Shown here: positions 1-12,269 of the stretch, in pieces
Position numbering within the stretch: the stretch's first letter is position 1
How the letters are laid out: every line of letters starts with the position of its first letter
Assembly (NCBI GenBank): GCA_031216915.1
Contig: CM062294.1
Span: 394,497,217 to 394,561,216 of the forward strand
Reading direction: 5' to 3'
DNA: 64,000 nucleotides
Source of the DNA: Pictodentalium vernedei
Lineage: Eukaryota; Mollusca; Scaphopoda; Dentaliida; Dentaliidae
Position numbers and translations under genes: made by a program
The notes under the pieces: model-generated
What the model saw: the letters and a program-made list of their open reading frames with translations, nothing else
Databases searched by the model: none
What the model was told of the DNA's origin: nothing

Positions 1-1570
1 GGTTGGTAAATCCGCAATATATACCTACTACTATCGAGCATATTTGCTGTTGTTAGTTTGGTTGTAAAGTTTAACCCTATCCCATTCTGGTTACATAAAA
101 GTAGGTACCGTCCTAAAAAATTCCAATTTTTTTCAGAATTTAGTAAATTTAGGAGGCGATTTACTCCATTTTTAATTGCTTGAGCTCTGAATGTTTTCTA
201 CAGCTGCCTGCAGCAGTCAAAGTATAACAAATTTTGTTCTATATGTTATTATTAAAAGTTTAACCCTTGGCAGATTTGAGACTTCCCATAAGGGAACTGT
301 CAGAATAATTGTTATTTTCGCCAACGTTTACATGCACTTTCTCGGCACTGGAGCCATATTGTCTGAAAACCTTTTCCATGAGAGGATTGGGCCTTCATCC
401 AAGAACAATTTTTCTGTTATATATTTTATTCAAAGTTTTAACTTTCACCCAGTTTTCGGGCCTTGAATTTGAGTGCCCTAAAATTATTCATAAAACTGGC
501 TAATTTGGAACGCACTTTTCTTCCATTTTCGAAAGGAATATCGAAAAATGATTTACATGTTCGTATTTACAATTGCCTACCGAGCATATTTGCTGTTGTA
601 AGTTTGGTTGTAAAGTTTAACCCTATGCTTGTTCTGTTTGCATAAAGATAGGTGCAGTCCAAAAAAACTCTCGTTTTCAGAATTTGGTAAGTTTAAGTGA
701 CGATTTACTCCCTTTCTAATTGATTGAGTGCTACGTTTTCTATGGCTGTATGCAGCAGTCATAATATGACAGCTTTTGTTTTATATGTCATTATTAAAAG
801 TTTAACCGTTGGCAGATTCGAGACTGCCCATATGGGTATGGTCGGAATAATTTTAATTTTCATAAAATCATTGAATATTGATAAGCGTGCAATGGTAGTT
901 TGGAATAGAATATCCGAAAATGCTTTCGAAATTCGGATTCACAGTTCAATTCCAAGAATATTTTCTGTTATGAGGTTGCTGTAAAGTTTAACGCAATCCC
1001 TGTCTCCGATGCATAATGGTAGATGTCGTCGAAAAAAACTCATTTTTTTCAGAATTTCGTAGGTTTAAGTGACAATTTACTCCATTCCTAATTCATTGAG
1101 CGCTGAATGTTTTCTATGCCTGCATGCAGCAAGCATAGCATGACAACTTCTGTTTTATACGTCATTATCAAAAGTTTAACCCTTGGCATATTTAGGAGTT
1201 CCCGTGTGGGTATAGTCGGAATAATTGTTATTTTCGTAAAATCAATCCCTGAATATATTGGTAACCCTGCAGTGGCCTTTCAGTGGTGCTACATGAAGCC
1301 GCAAATAGTTAAGGTTGAAAAGTTCATCAAATAGACAAATATAATACCTAACTCAGCCGGTGACAGGTAAATAATGAATGGAAAAGTCGTTGAGTTGAGA
1401 ATAAAGTAGGGACGAATCGTGCCCTCGGTTTCCACCTGATCCACGGTATTTCCACGCGGTCTCGGCACTTGACAAAGATACTAAACTGTCGAGCAGGGAC
1501 AGTAGGAAACATTCTGAGAATTTCAAGTTGCTGCCTTGCATGATCGGGACACAATTGGAATATATCCGAC
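1..1570 (+). repeat. Composite interspersed repeat A, copy 1 (uninterrupted)
   Basis: About 1.5 kb made of at least three diverged subunits. Each has the anchor 'gaatgttttct...tgcagcag' (near 188, 735 and 1105), preceded by 'ttggttgtaaagtttaaccc' and 'gatttactcc'. The whole block is repeated at about 90% identity at 8150-8321 plus 10138-11530, and a fragment occurs at 7640-7915. Short open frames here are repeat-derived; I see no gene. Confidence 0.8.
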
Positions 1571-1599
1571 ATTGTATCTGTCGGATATATTCCAATTAT

Positions 1600-1861
1600 G
1601 TCCCGATCACTTCACCCCGACTGTCCGCATGGGGGCACCATGATGCCGTGTACTAAGGCATACTGCACGTCGATGGTGCGCATGTCTTCAATCAATCTAA
1701 CCCTACCTGTGCTACAGTGCGCAAGCACTATGTTGGGGAGCTGGCAGCTGCTCGTCATTGCTCGGTGGTTCTCTGGGTACTCCGGCTTCCTCCACCCATA
1801 CAACTGTCACCGACATAATATGACCGTGGCTGTTAATGTGTCGTTAAAACTTAATAAATAA
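1600..1861 (+). mobile_element. tRNA-derived SINE, 5'-truncated
   Basis: This copy lacks the tRNA-like head and starts in the body ('tgggggcaccatgatgccgt', 'gcacgtcgatggtgcgcatg'). It ends in an 'aataaataaa' tail. The body matches the SINEs at 2394, 5925 and 18307. Confidence 0.75.
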
Positions 1862-1974
1862 ATTCAGTATCAGTTTTGCTCGTACAAATATTAGTACCGT
1901 CAGACAAAATTCATTTTCTGATTAATTTCGTACTTTTCTGTACTCACCTTCCTTGAGTAAGATTGGTATACCTT

Positions 1975-2125
1975 TTCAATCTCAGATTTAACTCTCAAGC
2001 ACAATGAGAGTGAGAATAAGTGTACCATTTGGAAATACCCAAATTATCCAACTTTGGTTACTCTCTACTACACTTTGGAATGGGTTAATTTGAGACACTT
2101 TGCTTTGTTATATGCAGAGATGTTT
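1975..2125 (+). repeat. Repeat block B, diverged partial copy
   Basis: It shares 'aatctcagatttaactctc' followed by an imperfect hairpin (ctcaagcacaatgagag) and 'gagaataag..taccatt' with the copies at 7513, 8034, 12656 and 13016. The surrounding 1870-2390 is AT-rich repeat DNA without a gene. Confidence 0.6.
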
Positions 2126-2393
2126 AATCAATAAATCCGGCTTTAGTTATGTTCTGGGACTTAGTGAAACATGTGCTTTGGCCACTTAAAAATAGCACTG
2201 TCTGCAAAAAATGACTTTTGAGTGAATACTCACTTGTCCAAAAACAAAAAGGAAAGAGCTCTTTGAGCTTTCCATAACTGCTTTCAAAAATCAATGGGGA
2301 ACAAATTTTGTGTTATATGTTTTGGTGTTCCGTGTTATCCAACACCAGTTTGGCCATACAAATATGAATACCGCCAGGAAAGAAAACACATTT

Positions 2394-2742
2394 TCTCAGT
2401 GGTAGACTGTTTGACTTCTATGATAGAGGTCCCAAGTTTGATCCCTATCTGGGACGACCCACGTAATGTCCTTGGGCAAGGCACTTTATCCCGGTTGCCA
2501 ACATGGGGGCAAGATGATGTCATGTACTAAGGCGTACTGCATGTCAATGGTGCAAATGTCTTCAACCGCTGGTACCCTGCTTCAGCGGAGCTTGAACATA
2601 ATTAGAATGTTGAGCTGACAGTTGCTTGTCGATGATCGGTGGTTCTCTCTGGGTCCTCCGACTTCCCCCACCCGTAAAACTGTCGCGGTCACGATTAGCC
2701 ATTGGGGATAAGTATGTGACCGCAAACACCAATAAATAAATA
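2394..2742 (+). mobile_element. tRNA-derived SINE, near full length
   Basis: An A-box-like 'cagtggtagactg' and a B-box-like 'aagtttgatccc' are followed by the family body ('cttgggcaaggcactttatc', 'gggtcctccgacttcccc') and an 'aataaataaata' tail. The B box is mutated from GTTCGATCC, so this copy is older than the one at 18307. Confidence 0.78.
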
Positions 2743-3305
2743 CCGTCCGGGAAACTGTCTGTGAAATCCTTTTGTTAATAAATAGCAAAGAAGTAATGTA
2801 ATGCAAGAAAAATTAACAAGCTGTTCAACATCCCTTTAATCAAGTCATTTTGACTTGAACTGTACCCATCACTATGTATACTAGATCTCTAGATGGTTTA
2901 AACCATATCAAATAAACAACTAATTTGTGCATGACAGTAACTCATACTACATGTATTTCATTGTGTTTGAAACAGATATGTTGGAAAAATTGTGAAATCA
3001 TGGAGTAGGAAGCTTACCCTCGTTTGTTGACAAATCCCACACATTCTCAAACAGACAGAATGATAGAGAATAAATTAATTATTGATATTTAAGGTCACTT
3101 TCAGCATCTACAGCTATATCATGACCATAATTTTGGTATTTATTCAAGCCCAGGTATTCGTTGCATAGGCGTACAGGGCTATTTTTCAGGGAGGGAGGAT
3201 GAACCCTTTTAGCCCGAAAAAGTTGAATCCCAGGAGGAAATGCCAAATGTGGGTATGGGAGGGAGAGTGGGGGTACCTGGAGAGAACCACCGAGCAATGG
3301 CAAGC
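2743..3305. other. No recognisable feature
   Basis: AT-rich intergenic or intronic sequence. I see no gene, and no repeat shared with the rest of the window. Confidence 0.5.
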
Positions 3306-3309
3306 GACT

Positions 3310-3560
3310 CAGACTCCCCAACATACTAACTCCACAAAAGCAGGGTAAGCATTGGTTGAATACAAGTGCACCCTCAAAGTACCCTTAGTACACATCGCCA
3401 TCATGCCCCCCACCCCCCCCCCACCACGTTGGAAATTAAATTGGGATGAAGTGCCTTGCTCAAGGACACAATGTGGTTGCCACAGGCGGGATTCGAACCG
3501 AGGACTTCTTGGATTGCAACAATCATCTCTACCTTCTGAGCCACCGTGCTCCCGTAATAT
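3310..3560 (-). mobile_element. tRNA-derived SINE, minus strand
   Basis: Read on the minus strand, 'ggtggctcagaaggtagag' (A box) and 'ggttcgaatcccg' (perfect B box near 3485-3500) are followed by 'gtgtccttgagcaaggcact', the usual body start. A C-rich tract interrupts the body near 3405-3423. Confidence 0.78.
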
Positions 3561-3569
3561 GCAGTAATA

Positions 3570-4310
3570 GAACTCTTTATATGTACTAGTGTGATTATAA
3601 ATGAATAATATTAACGTGGATACGGTTCCATTGAATCAACTTGTACAGTATAATGGTCAGTTTCGTTGCTACTTCAAAGTGATGAGATAGGAAAACAACA
3701 TTTTGTGTGGAAAACCAAAATGTTTTGTGGTCATTTCTGGCAACTAAATTGTCCGAAATTTTCTGGCATATTGGCTGAAAAATCGGCTCCTTCCTGACTC
3801 AGGGGCGGGTTGGGGCACAGTCCTTCATGAAACCCCGGCGCGTACGCCCATAATTCATATGTACTATTTTTTTCCAAAGCAGAAAGGACATCGCTTGTTT
3901 TGCTTTCTATGAAAATATTCTGTAATTTTTGAAGAGCAAATTTTGTGTTAAATGTTTTGGTGTCCTGCTGTATCTCAAATATCTGTTTTGGATGCATAAA
4001 AACTAGTAGCATCACAAAAACTTTGATTTCCACTAAATTTTCTTTTTCAAAACTGATCGATAGTTTTGTGTACAATACAGTTTGCCTTTTCACATTAAAA
4101 AGTTGGGAAAGCCCGTAATTTGTCCAACAAATTACAATTCTCTAGTTGTTTCAACGTTATCGGCTTTATGTCGTTATTAGACGTCCGATGATAAGTATCG
4201 CTCGGCTGTGTATGATATACCCAAAGCTACAGCAGCTTGTATTTAGTATATTTATATATACAGTATATTTTTAGCCATTTCGGTTCAGTGGCAACGGCTT
4301 TAATTGAGCC
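3570..4310. repeat. Diverged repeat sequence, including a segment duplicated before a GH1 exon
   Basis: 3925-4100 resembles repeat B ('caaattttgtgttaaatgtt'). About 60 bp at 4105-4160 ('gttgggaaagcccgtaattt' onward) recurs at 13160-13220, directly upstream of the first visible GH1 exon. The 120-codon minus-strand frame at 4093-3731 falls in this repeat DNA and is not credible as a gene. Confidence 0.55.
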
Positions 4311-4318
4311 TTGGTGTT

Positions 4319-5325
4319 TAGCTTAACTTGACTAAGTCAGGATAAGCTATTGCCGTCACGCGAGCGGAAGTATGTGAGTCTGATAGTCTGTGAGTCTCTT
4401 CACGTTTTCTTCAGCACAGGCTACACCACATAGTTCTTGTCCGATCATCATGAAATTTCATATGCTGGTTCGAAGTCATGTTTAAATGAGAACTCCTCCT
4501 TTTGGTCACAATTGGTCAACCGTGATGGCTGCGCGGGCCCAAATCCCGAAAACCGACGACACATTCTACAGATCGTATTTATGAAGGGATTTTATTGCAA
4601 CTTGGTAGGGTGACTCTGTATAATGCCCAGACGAAAACATGCTGTTTTGACCGTGATCGGTCAATCGTGGCGGCCGCACAGGCACGTGACCTAGATTTTC
4701 TTTAGCACAATATACAGTCCATATTTATGAACCATTTCATTGTAACTTGGAAGGATAACTCGGTATGATGTCTAGGTGAGACTATCCTATTTTGCTCACG
4801 ATCGGTCAGCTGTTATAGCCTCCTGGTCACTTGACCACCTACATTCGTTTAGCACTGTCTACAGATTGCTTTATGAAGGGATTTCATTGTAACTTGGTAT
4901 GATAACTTGGTATGATATCCAGATGAGACTGTCGTATTTTGGTCACGATCGGTCAATCGTGACCGCCGGACCGTCACCTGATCTAGATTCCTTTAGCAAA
5001 GACTGCGAGTCATATTTATGAAGTGATTTCATTGTAATTTGGAAGGATGACTCATTTTGGAATGATTTTACTGTAACTTGGTAACTTTGTTGACATACGT
5101 TAACTGTGAGGGCCACATCAACACAGGCCTCAATTCTTTAGTACACTGTACACCTCAAATTATTCTTATTAAAAACAGCATGTGGGGGACAGAAATTAAC
5201 ATATTCTCAATTATCACAATTCTTGTCTTATTTCATTAGCCTTTCATAAACATCGAACATTATCCTTTTCATCAAAGACTACGCACAGTCAAGTTAAGCT
5301 ACAGTGTCTGACATTTTCATTTGTT
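4319..5325 (+). mobile_element. Pearl/Helentron-like non-autonomous element, copy 1
   Basis: The left end carries TAGCTTAACTTGACT (4319-4333), which folds with 'gtcaggataagcta' just after it. The exact inverse, AGTCAAGTTAAGCTA, lies at 5287-5301 and is followed by a small hairpin (agtgtc/tgacat). Between them are about four ~165-bp core repeats sharing 'tatttatgaa..gatttcattg' and 'aacttggtaggatgactc'. Sub-terminal inverted repeats, internal ~160-bp tandem units and a terminal hairpin without coding capacity are the plan described for bivalve pearl elements and Helentron-associated HINEs. The class is inferred from this architecture. Confidence 0.6.
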
Positions 5326-5329
5326 GACA

Positions 5330-5925
5330 CTTTTTGTTGTCAAGGTTTTCACTCTGTTTACCTGACCAGTTTTTTTTGCAATTGCCACCGTTTTATGTAT
5401 CGTTGAACGTCCGTCAGTCGAAGTTTGTTTTTTAGAGTTGTCGGAAACGTAAGTCAGTAACCTTATAATTCGTCGGCCCCGTAGGTCAACCGTGAGTGCT
5501 GACCTCGTCTCTTGTCTTGCGGCAAGTTTCTTTTGCATCGTTGGCGAGTGAAAAATCACTACGTCCGAAAATACTCTTCCAAGTGTCACGATATTGGTCC
5601 ATAACAACTTTACTGACAAAACAAAGAAGACAATTTCCGCTAGCCATAAAGAGAACTAAATAACAAGTCACAATGTGATTAACAATTCACACTGTTGCTA
5701 ACTGAGGTGCAGCCGCTGTAAATACTGTAATTACCAAGCAACCTACTAAATATCGAGGGGTAGATTTCTCAGCGAAGACCATTACTTTAGCGCCCATAAT
5801 TCTCAAATATGGCATTAAAACCATACACATACTACTTAAATCTATTTATATACTCATAACACATTACCCCATACCCTTTTCATCCCATTCCCACCCCTTT
5901 TCCTTCACCTCGGCATCCCTCGGTA
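5330..5925. other. No recognised gene; two short minus-strand frames
   Basis: Minus-strand frames of 100 codons (5619-5317) and 61 codons (5671-5486) overlap here. Neither resembles a family I know, and neither has clear splice borders. The sequence is not repeated elsewhere in the window. Confidence 0.3.
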
Positions 5926-6310
5926 TAAATCGGGTTTGATGCCTACTGTCAACTCTGTGAGTATGGGTGACCGTCTGAGCGATCAATTCGGACTCCCCCC
6001 CCCCCCCCCCCCCCCCCGCATTGTGTCCTTGGGAAAGGCACTTAACCCCGATTGTCTACATGGGGGCACGATGACGCCGTGTACTAAGGCGTACTGCACG
6101 TCGATGGTGCGCATACCTTCAACCAATCTAACCCTGCTAGTGCTGCAGTGCGGATATATATACGAAACTAGGGAGCTGGCAGCTGATCGTCGTTGCTCGG
6201 TGGTTCTCTCCGGGTACTCTGGCTTCCTCCACTCGTAAAACTGTCACGGTCATGATTCGCCATTGTGCATAAGCATATGACCTTAAACACCAATAAATAA
6301 TAATAAATAA
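5925..6310 (+). mobile_element. tRNA-derived SINE, head degraded
   Basis: A weak B-box relic ('cgggtttgatgcc') and a C17 tract precede the intact body ('attgtgtccttgggaaaggc' to 'ctggcttcctccactcg'). The tail reads 'caccaataaataataataaa'. Confidence 0.75.
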
Positions 6311-6930
6311 TTCTGTGAGATGATTGCCTATATTTTACGTTTTCTATACATTACCCACCTTCATTTTGATGAAAAAGCTGTGCATATTTAATTTGAATTT
6401 ATGGAATATCAGCGGTGGGAATTTCGAAGTAAACAAATTTCCCTTACTTTTATAGAACCTTATTAATCTCTTTTGTCAGTATAACACTCACTGGTTGACA
6501 CACCACACCGATATGTATTCATCATTCTAACAGTGAAATTTCTTCTACTGGGATCCATATCTACATTAATCGGGTAAATTTCGTTTAAATATTATGTTTT
6601 TCAACCCTATTTTACTCCAAAGTTTAAATTTTGGCCATAACAATAAATAGCATCAATAATGATTTTTGGGGTACGAAATCGTTTTTGGATACGGAATTAC
6701 ATACTAAAATGGGTACGAAATTATTTAGAATTCCGGGTACGAAATCGTTTTGGGTACGAAATCAGTGCATCCCTTTCAATAAAGTCAGTCATTTTTGAAA
6801 ACGAAAAGAGACATTTTTAACGGTTATCAATGGATGTTCTGGGAAATTTATTTATTTATTAGAAAGTTCACATGGAATTTGTTCACGTGAAATTTGGTTG
6901 TCGACGGTTATTGTGCGAGGTTTTATTAGG
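6311..6930. repeat. AT-rich sequence with four 'gggtacgaaat' direct repeats
   Basis: Between 6668 and 6770 the word gggtacgaaat occurs four times at uneven spacing. Otherwise I see nothing in this stretch. Confidence 0.45.
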
Positions 6931-7064
6931 CTTTCCCAAACCCAGTTTGGGAAAGACTCTTGTTATTCTTCTTTTTCAAAATTTTTCTTCTCTATTTTTA
7001 GGCTTTCCCAAACCCAGTTTGGGAAAGACTATTGTTATTCTTCTTTTTCAAAATTTTTCTTTTT
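6931..7064 (+). repeat. Two-unit tandem duplication containing a short palindrome
   Basis: Two ~70-bp units each start with the palindrome ctttcccaaacccagtttgg followed by gaaag, and continue 'ttgttattcttctttttc'. They differ at only a few bases, so the duplication is recent. Confidence 0.75.
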
Positions 7065-7099
7065 CTTTTTTTTTTCCACCCTGAATTTTGTCTGTTGAA

Positions 7100-8160
7100 C
7101 TGCTCGAAAACAAGGTGTACGATTTTGACCAAATTTGGCACACTTATGTAATGTCATAAAATCTAGTGAAATGCACTATCGTCATATCTGTGAAAACGCG
7201 TGTTTTCAAAATATTCTAATATTCTGCCAAAACCTTCAAAATTTCACCATTTTTCGAATGTCTCAAAATTGTTTACAGTTATTTAGCTCAAATTTTCCAC
7301 ACATTTAGAGCATAATATGATACACCACAATCACCACTCAGATCTTTCAACTTTAACCCCCACTGGCCAAAAATGGCATGAATATAGAATTTTTCTTCAA
7401 AATTGACCAACTTCAAGGGCAAATTTATCTAATAACAAGGTTGTTGTAACAATTATTTTGGTTTGGATAGATGCAACAATGATTGCGGAAGAAAGTTACT
7501 GTTTACTTTTTAATCTCAGATTTAACCCTCAAGCACAATGAGGGTGAGAATAAGAGTACCGTTTGAAAATGTCAAAATTAGCCAACTTTGGTTGCTTTTT
7601 CCATCATTTTGGAAAAGGGTAAATTTCGAACACTTTTCGTGTACGTATTCACAATTGACTACGGAGTTTGGTTGTTAAGTTTAACCCTATCCCATTCTGG
7701 TTGCATAAAAGTAGGTACCGTCCAAAAAAACCTCCAATTTTTTCAGAATTTGGTAAGTTTAGGTGACGATTTACTCCATTTTTAATTGCTTGAGCTCTGA
7801 ATGTTTTCTATAACTGCTTGCAGCAGTCAAAGTATGACAAATTTTGTTCTATATGTTATATTAAAAGTTTAACCCTTGGCAGATTTGAGACTTACCATAA
7901 GGGTACTGTCGGAATATTTGTTATTTTCGCCAACTTCAAGAGCAAATTTTTCTAATTACAAGGTAGTTGTAATAATTATTTTGGTATGGCTAGATGCAAC
8001 AATGATTGTGGAAGAAAGTTACAGTTTACTTCTTAATCTCAGATTTAACCCTCTAGCACAATGAGGGCGAGAATAAGAGTACCGTTTGAAAATGCCAAAA
8101 TTAGCCATTTTTGGTTGCCTTTTCTATCATTTTGGAAAGGGTTAATTTCAAATACTTTTC
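7100..8160 (+). repeat. Repeat block B (two copies) with a repeat A fragment
   Basis: Block B modules ('ggttgttgtaacaattattt', 'agatgcaacaatgattg', 'aatctcagatttaaccctc') occur at 7420-7640 and 7933-8160. A piece of repeat A lies between them at 7640-7915. That piece carries the uninterrupted sequence 'tttactccatttttaattgc' (about 7769-7788), matching the junction where the element at 8323 inserted in the next copy. Confidence 0.7.
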
Positions 8161-11100
8161 ATGTACGTATTCACAATTGACTATCGAGCATATTTGCTGT
8201 TGTTAGTTTGGTTGTAAAGTTTAACCCTATCCCATTCTGGTTGCATAAAAGTAGGTACCGTCCCAAACAATTTCCAATTTTTTCAGAATTTGGTAAATTT
8301 AGGTGGCGATTTACTCCATTTTTAGCTCAACTTTGGCGAAGCCAAATTTGAGCTTATGCCATGGCCCGTCGTCCGTCTGTCCGTCTGTCCGTCAACAATT
8401 GGATACGGCTCGGGCTAGAGGCCGTATTTATGAACCGATCTTTACGAAACTTCTTGGGTACCTTTGTTATGGCCGTGGGACGAGAACGAGTGTTTTTGGG
8501 TATGGTCCGAAATTCAAGATGGCTGCCAGCCGCCATTTTGTACCGACGATGCAGAAATTTGTTTTTTGTACAGAACTTCCATATGAAAGCTATGATTTGA
8601 ATAATTTTTTGTATGAATGTTTAGTACCATGGGATACGGGTTTTTTTCTCGTGCGTAAATTATGCAAATTAGACTAACTTTGATGTTTTTTGGTGTTACT
8701 TTCAGCACTCTAAGTGCAAATGCCAATACGGCTCGGGCTAGAGGCAGTATTTATGAACCGATCTTTACGAAATTCCTTGGGTACCTTTGTTATCACTTTG
8801 GGACGAGAACGAGTGTTTTTGGGTCCGGTCTGAAATTCAAGATGGCCGACGACAGCCATTTTGTACAAAATTTGGTGCAATCAGATTTTTGCACAGAACT
8901 TCCATATGAAAGCGCTGATTTGAATAATTTTTTGTGTGAATGTTTAGTACCATGGGATACATCACATATAATGCGGGTTTTTTTTCTCGTGCAGAAATTA
9001 TGCAAATTAGATGAACTTTGATTTTTTCAGTGCTACTTACACACAGTAAGTACACATGTCAATACGGCTCGGGCTAGAGTCTGTATTTATGAACCGATCT
9101 TCACGAAACGTCTTGGGTACCTTTGTTATCACCTTGGGACGAGAACGAGTGTTTCTGGGTGCGGTCCAAAATTCAAGATGGCTGCCAGTGGCCATTTTGT
9201 ACCGAAATTCGGTCTAATCAGTTTTTTGTACACAACTTCTATATACGGCTCAGGCTAGAGGCCGTATTTATGAACCGATCTTTACGAAACTTCTTGGGTA
9301 CCTTTGTTATCACCGTGGGATGAGAACGAGTGTTTTTGGGTGTGGTCCAAAATTCAAGATGGCCACCAGCAGCCATTTTGTACCAAAATTAGTGCAATCA
9401 GTCTTTTGTGCAGAACTTCTGTATGAAAGTTCTGATTTGAATATATTTTTGTATGAATGTTTAGTAACATGGAATACATCACATATAGTATGGGTTTTTT
9501 TCTCGTGCAGAAATTATGCAAATTAGATGAACTTTGACTTATTCAGTGCTACTTATACACTGTAAGTGCACATGTCAATACGGCTCGGGCTAGAGGCTGT
9601 ATTTATGAACCGATCTTCACAAAACTTCTTGGGTACCTTTGTTATCTCCTTGGGACGAGAACGAGTGTTTCTGGGTGCAGTCCAGAATTCAAGATGGCTG
9701 CCAGTGGCCATTTTGTACCGAAATTAGGTCCAATCAGTTTTTTGTCACAACTTCTACACAGCTCATATTTGTGAACTGATCTTCACGAAACTTCTTGGGT
9801 ACCTTTGTTTTCACCTTGGGACAGGAATGAGTGTGTTTTGGGGTGCCTTTGTTATCACTGTGCTATGAGAACAAATATTTTGGGGTTCAGTCAGACCTAC
9901 TCTGGGACTCAAAGATTTTTTTCTAGTTTAGCATCTGACTGTCACCCACCTTTACAATACTTTACCTATACATTTGTTACAGGCAACGGTCAGTATTTAT
10001 GTACAAACCGTTACAATACTTTATATGTACCTTTGTTATCAGGTCATTACCTAGATGTTTGTCATTGCTGTACCACATACTATACATGTACATGTCTTTT
10101 TGACAAGTTGAGCTACAGTGTCATTGACACTTTCATTAATTGCTTGTGCTCTGAATGTTTTCTATAGCTGCTTGCAGCAGTCAAAGTATGACAAATTTTG
10201 TTCTATATGTTATTATTAAAAGTTTAACCCTTAACAGATTTGAGACTTCCCATAAGGGTACTGTCAGATTAATTGTTATTTTCGCCAACGTTTACATGCA
10301 CTTTCTCAGCCCTGGAGCCATATTGTCTCAAAACCTTTTCCATGAGAGGATTGGGCCTTCATCCAAGAACAATTTTGCTGTTATATATTTTATTCAAAGT
10401 TTTAACCTTCACCCAGTTTTCGAGCCTTGAATTTGAGTGCCCTAAAATTCTTCATAAAATTGGCTAATTTGGAGCTCACTTTTCTTCCATTTTCGAAAGG
10501 AATATCGAAAAATGATTTAAATGTTCGTATTTACAATTGCCTACCGAGCATATTTGCTGTTGTAAGTTTGGTTGTAAAGTTTAACTCTATGCTCGTTCTG
10601 TTTGCATAAAGATAGGTGCAGTCCAGAAAAACTATCGTTTTCAGAATTTGGTAAGTTTAAGTGACGATTTACTCCATTGCTAATTGATTGAGCGCTGAAC
10701 GTTTTCTATGGCTGTATGCAGCAGTCATGGTAAGACAAATTTTGTTTTATATGTCATTATTAAAAGTTTAACCGTTGGCAGATTCGAGACTGCCCATATG
10801 GGTATGGTCGGAATAATTTTAATTTTCATAAAATCACTGAATATTGATAAGCGTGCAGTGGTAGTTTGAAATAGAATATCCGAAAATGCTTTCAAAATTC
10901 GGATTCACAGTTCAATTCCAAGAATATTTTCTGTTATAATGTTGCTGTAAAGTTTAACGCCATCCCTGTCTCAGATGCATAAAGATTGGTGCCGTCGAAA
11001 AAAACTCCCATTTTTTCGGAATTCCGTAGGTTTAAGTGACAATTTACTCCATTCCTAATTCATTGAGCGCTGAATGTTTTCAATACCTGCATGCAGCAAG

Positions 11101-11530
11101 CATAGCATGACAACTTCTGTTTTATACGTTATTATCAAAAGTTTAACCCCTGGCATATTTAGGAGTTCCCATGTGGGTATAGTCGGATTAATTGTTATTT
11201 TCGTGAAATCAATCCCTGAATATATTGTTAACCGTGTAGTGGCCTTTCGGTGGTGCTACATGAAGCCGCAAATAGTTAAGGTTGAAAAGTTCATCAAATA
11301 GACAGATATAATGCCTAGTTCAGCCCTGACAGGTAAATAATGAATGGAAAAGTCGTTGAATTGAGAATAAAGTAGGGACGAATCGTGCCTTCGGTTTCCA
11401 CCTGATCCACGGTATTTCCACGCGGTCTCGGCACTTGACAAAGATACTAAACTGATGGGCAGGGAAAGTAGAAAACATTCTGATAATTTCAGGTTACTGC
11501 CTTGCATGGTCGGGACATAACTGGCGTATA
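8150..11530 (+). repeat. Composite repeat A, copy 2, interrupted
   Basis: 8150-8322 and 10138-11530 together match 1-1570 in order. The interruption, 8323-10137, is a Helentron-like element. The right part again shows the three subunits of copy 1 (anchors near 10152, 10700 and 11070). Confidence 0.8.
8323..10137 (+). mobile_element. Pearl/Helentron-like non-autonomous element, copy 2, with ~330-bp core repeats
   Basis: The left end TAGCTCAACTTT sits in an imperfect hairpin (agctcaactttggc / gccaaatttgagct). Its inverse (aagttgagcta) lies at 10105-10115, followed by a terminal hairpin, agtgtc-att-gacact (10117-10131). Inside are six units starting near 8404, 8725, 9061, 9243, 9578 and 9757, each with 'cggctcgggctagaggc', 'tatttatgaaccgatctt' and 'gggtacctttgttat'. 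Full units are 320-330 bp, about twice the 165-bp unit of copy 1, with which they share the 'tatttatgaa' module. Comparison with the empty repeat A copy shows insertion between two T residues without a target duplication, as expected for Helitron/Helentron-type transposition. Short frames here are repeat-derived. Confidence 0.65.
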
Positions 11531-11559
11531 TCCGACATTGTATCTGTTCAATTTGAATG

Positions 11560-11984
11560 TCAAATTAGCCAGATGACGGCTTTTTCTCCACCGGATCGAG
11601 TTGTCAGTTTCTGCCGGGACGGTCTAAAATAAGCCGTTTTACTCAAAACTTTCTGTCCCATATGAATGTGCGAATATTTAAAGCTGGACAGTTCATCAAA
11701 TAAGCAGAAATAATGCCAAACTCGACCGGTGATAGGTAAATAGTGAATGGAAACGACGGCATTGCATTGGGAATAGAGTAGGGACGAATCGTCTCTACGG
11801 TTGTTCCCACGCGGTCACGCCACTCGACAAAGATACTGTCCTGTCGAGCAGGGATAGTAGAACAACTTCTGAAGATTTCGTGTATCTGCCTTCACTGGTC
11901 TGGACGTAGTGGGCGTATGAGCGACACTGCTGTCTGTTCAATTTTAATGTCAAACTAACCAAATTACCGCCTTTTCGCCATTAA
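11560..11984 (+). repeat. Further diverged unit of repeat A's 3' part
   Basis: 'ggacagttcatcaaataagc', 'gataggtaaatagtgaatgg' and 'gtagggacgaatcgt' parallel 1310-1570 and 11280-11530. This points to an older tandem duplication of that end. Confidence 0.6.
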
Positions 11985-12227
11985 CCCTTTACCTAACGTG
12001 AAAAGCAGACGACACTTGCAAAAAAAATTCTTGAATAACTAATTTTTTTCATTTTTTGTCTCAAAAACATAGGTTATGACCCCTCGTTGGAACGAGCTCG
12101 ACGAGCTCGTTCCAACGAAGGGTCATAACCTATGTTTTTGAGACAAAAAATGAAAATATTTTGAAAATTAATTGGCGATTTTTGAGAATAGCGCTGGCCG
12201 GTTTTGGCCGTTACGTTGGGTAAAGGG
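11985..12227 (+). mobile_element. TTAA-MITE (piggyBac-type), intact copy
   Basis: The element reads CCCTTTACCTAACG at the left and CGTTGGGTAAAGGG at the right, flanked on both sides by TTAA. CCC...GGG ends at a TTAA duplication are typical of piggyBac-type transposition. The centre is a near-perfect inverted repeat of about 55 bp per arm ('gtctcaaaaacataggttat', 'gacccctcgttggaacgagc'). It has no coding capacity. Sister copies lie near 13812, 15307, 17451, 19038, 19635, 31436, 33779 and 62699. Confidence 0.85.
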
Positions 12228-12269
12228 TTAACCCATGCGCGATTTCTGTCCACTTTTGGCAATGATCTA

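Noticed and set aside
8303-9526. Chain of similar 60-124-codon frames
   Set aside because: They arise from the core tandem units of the Helentron-like element and change frame between units.
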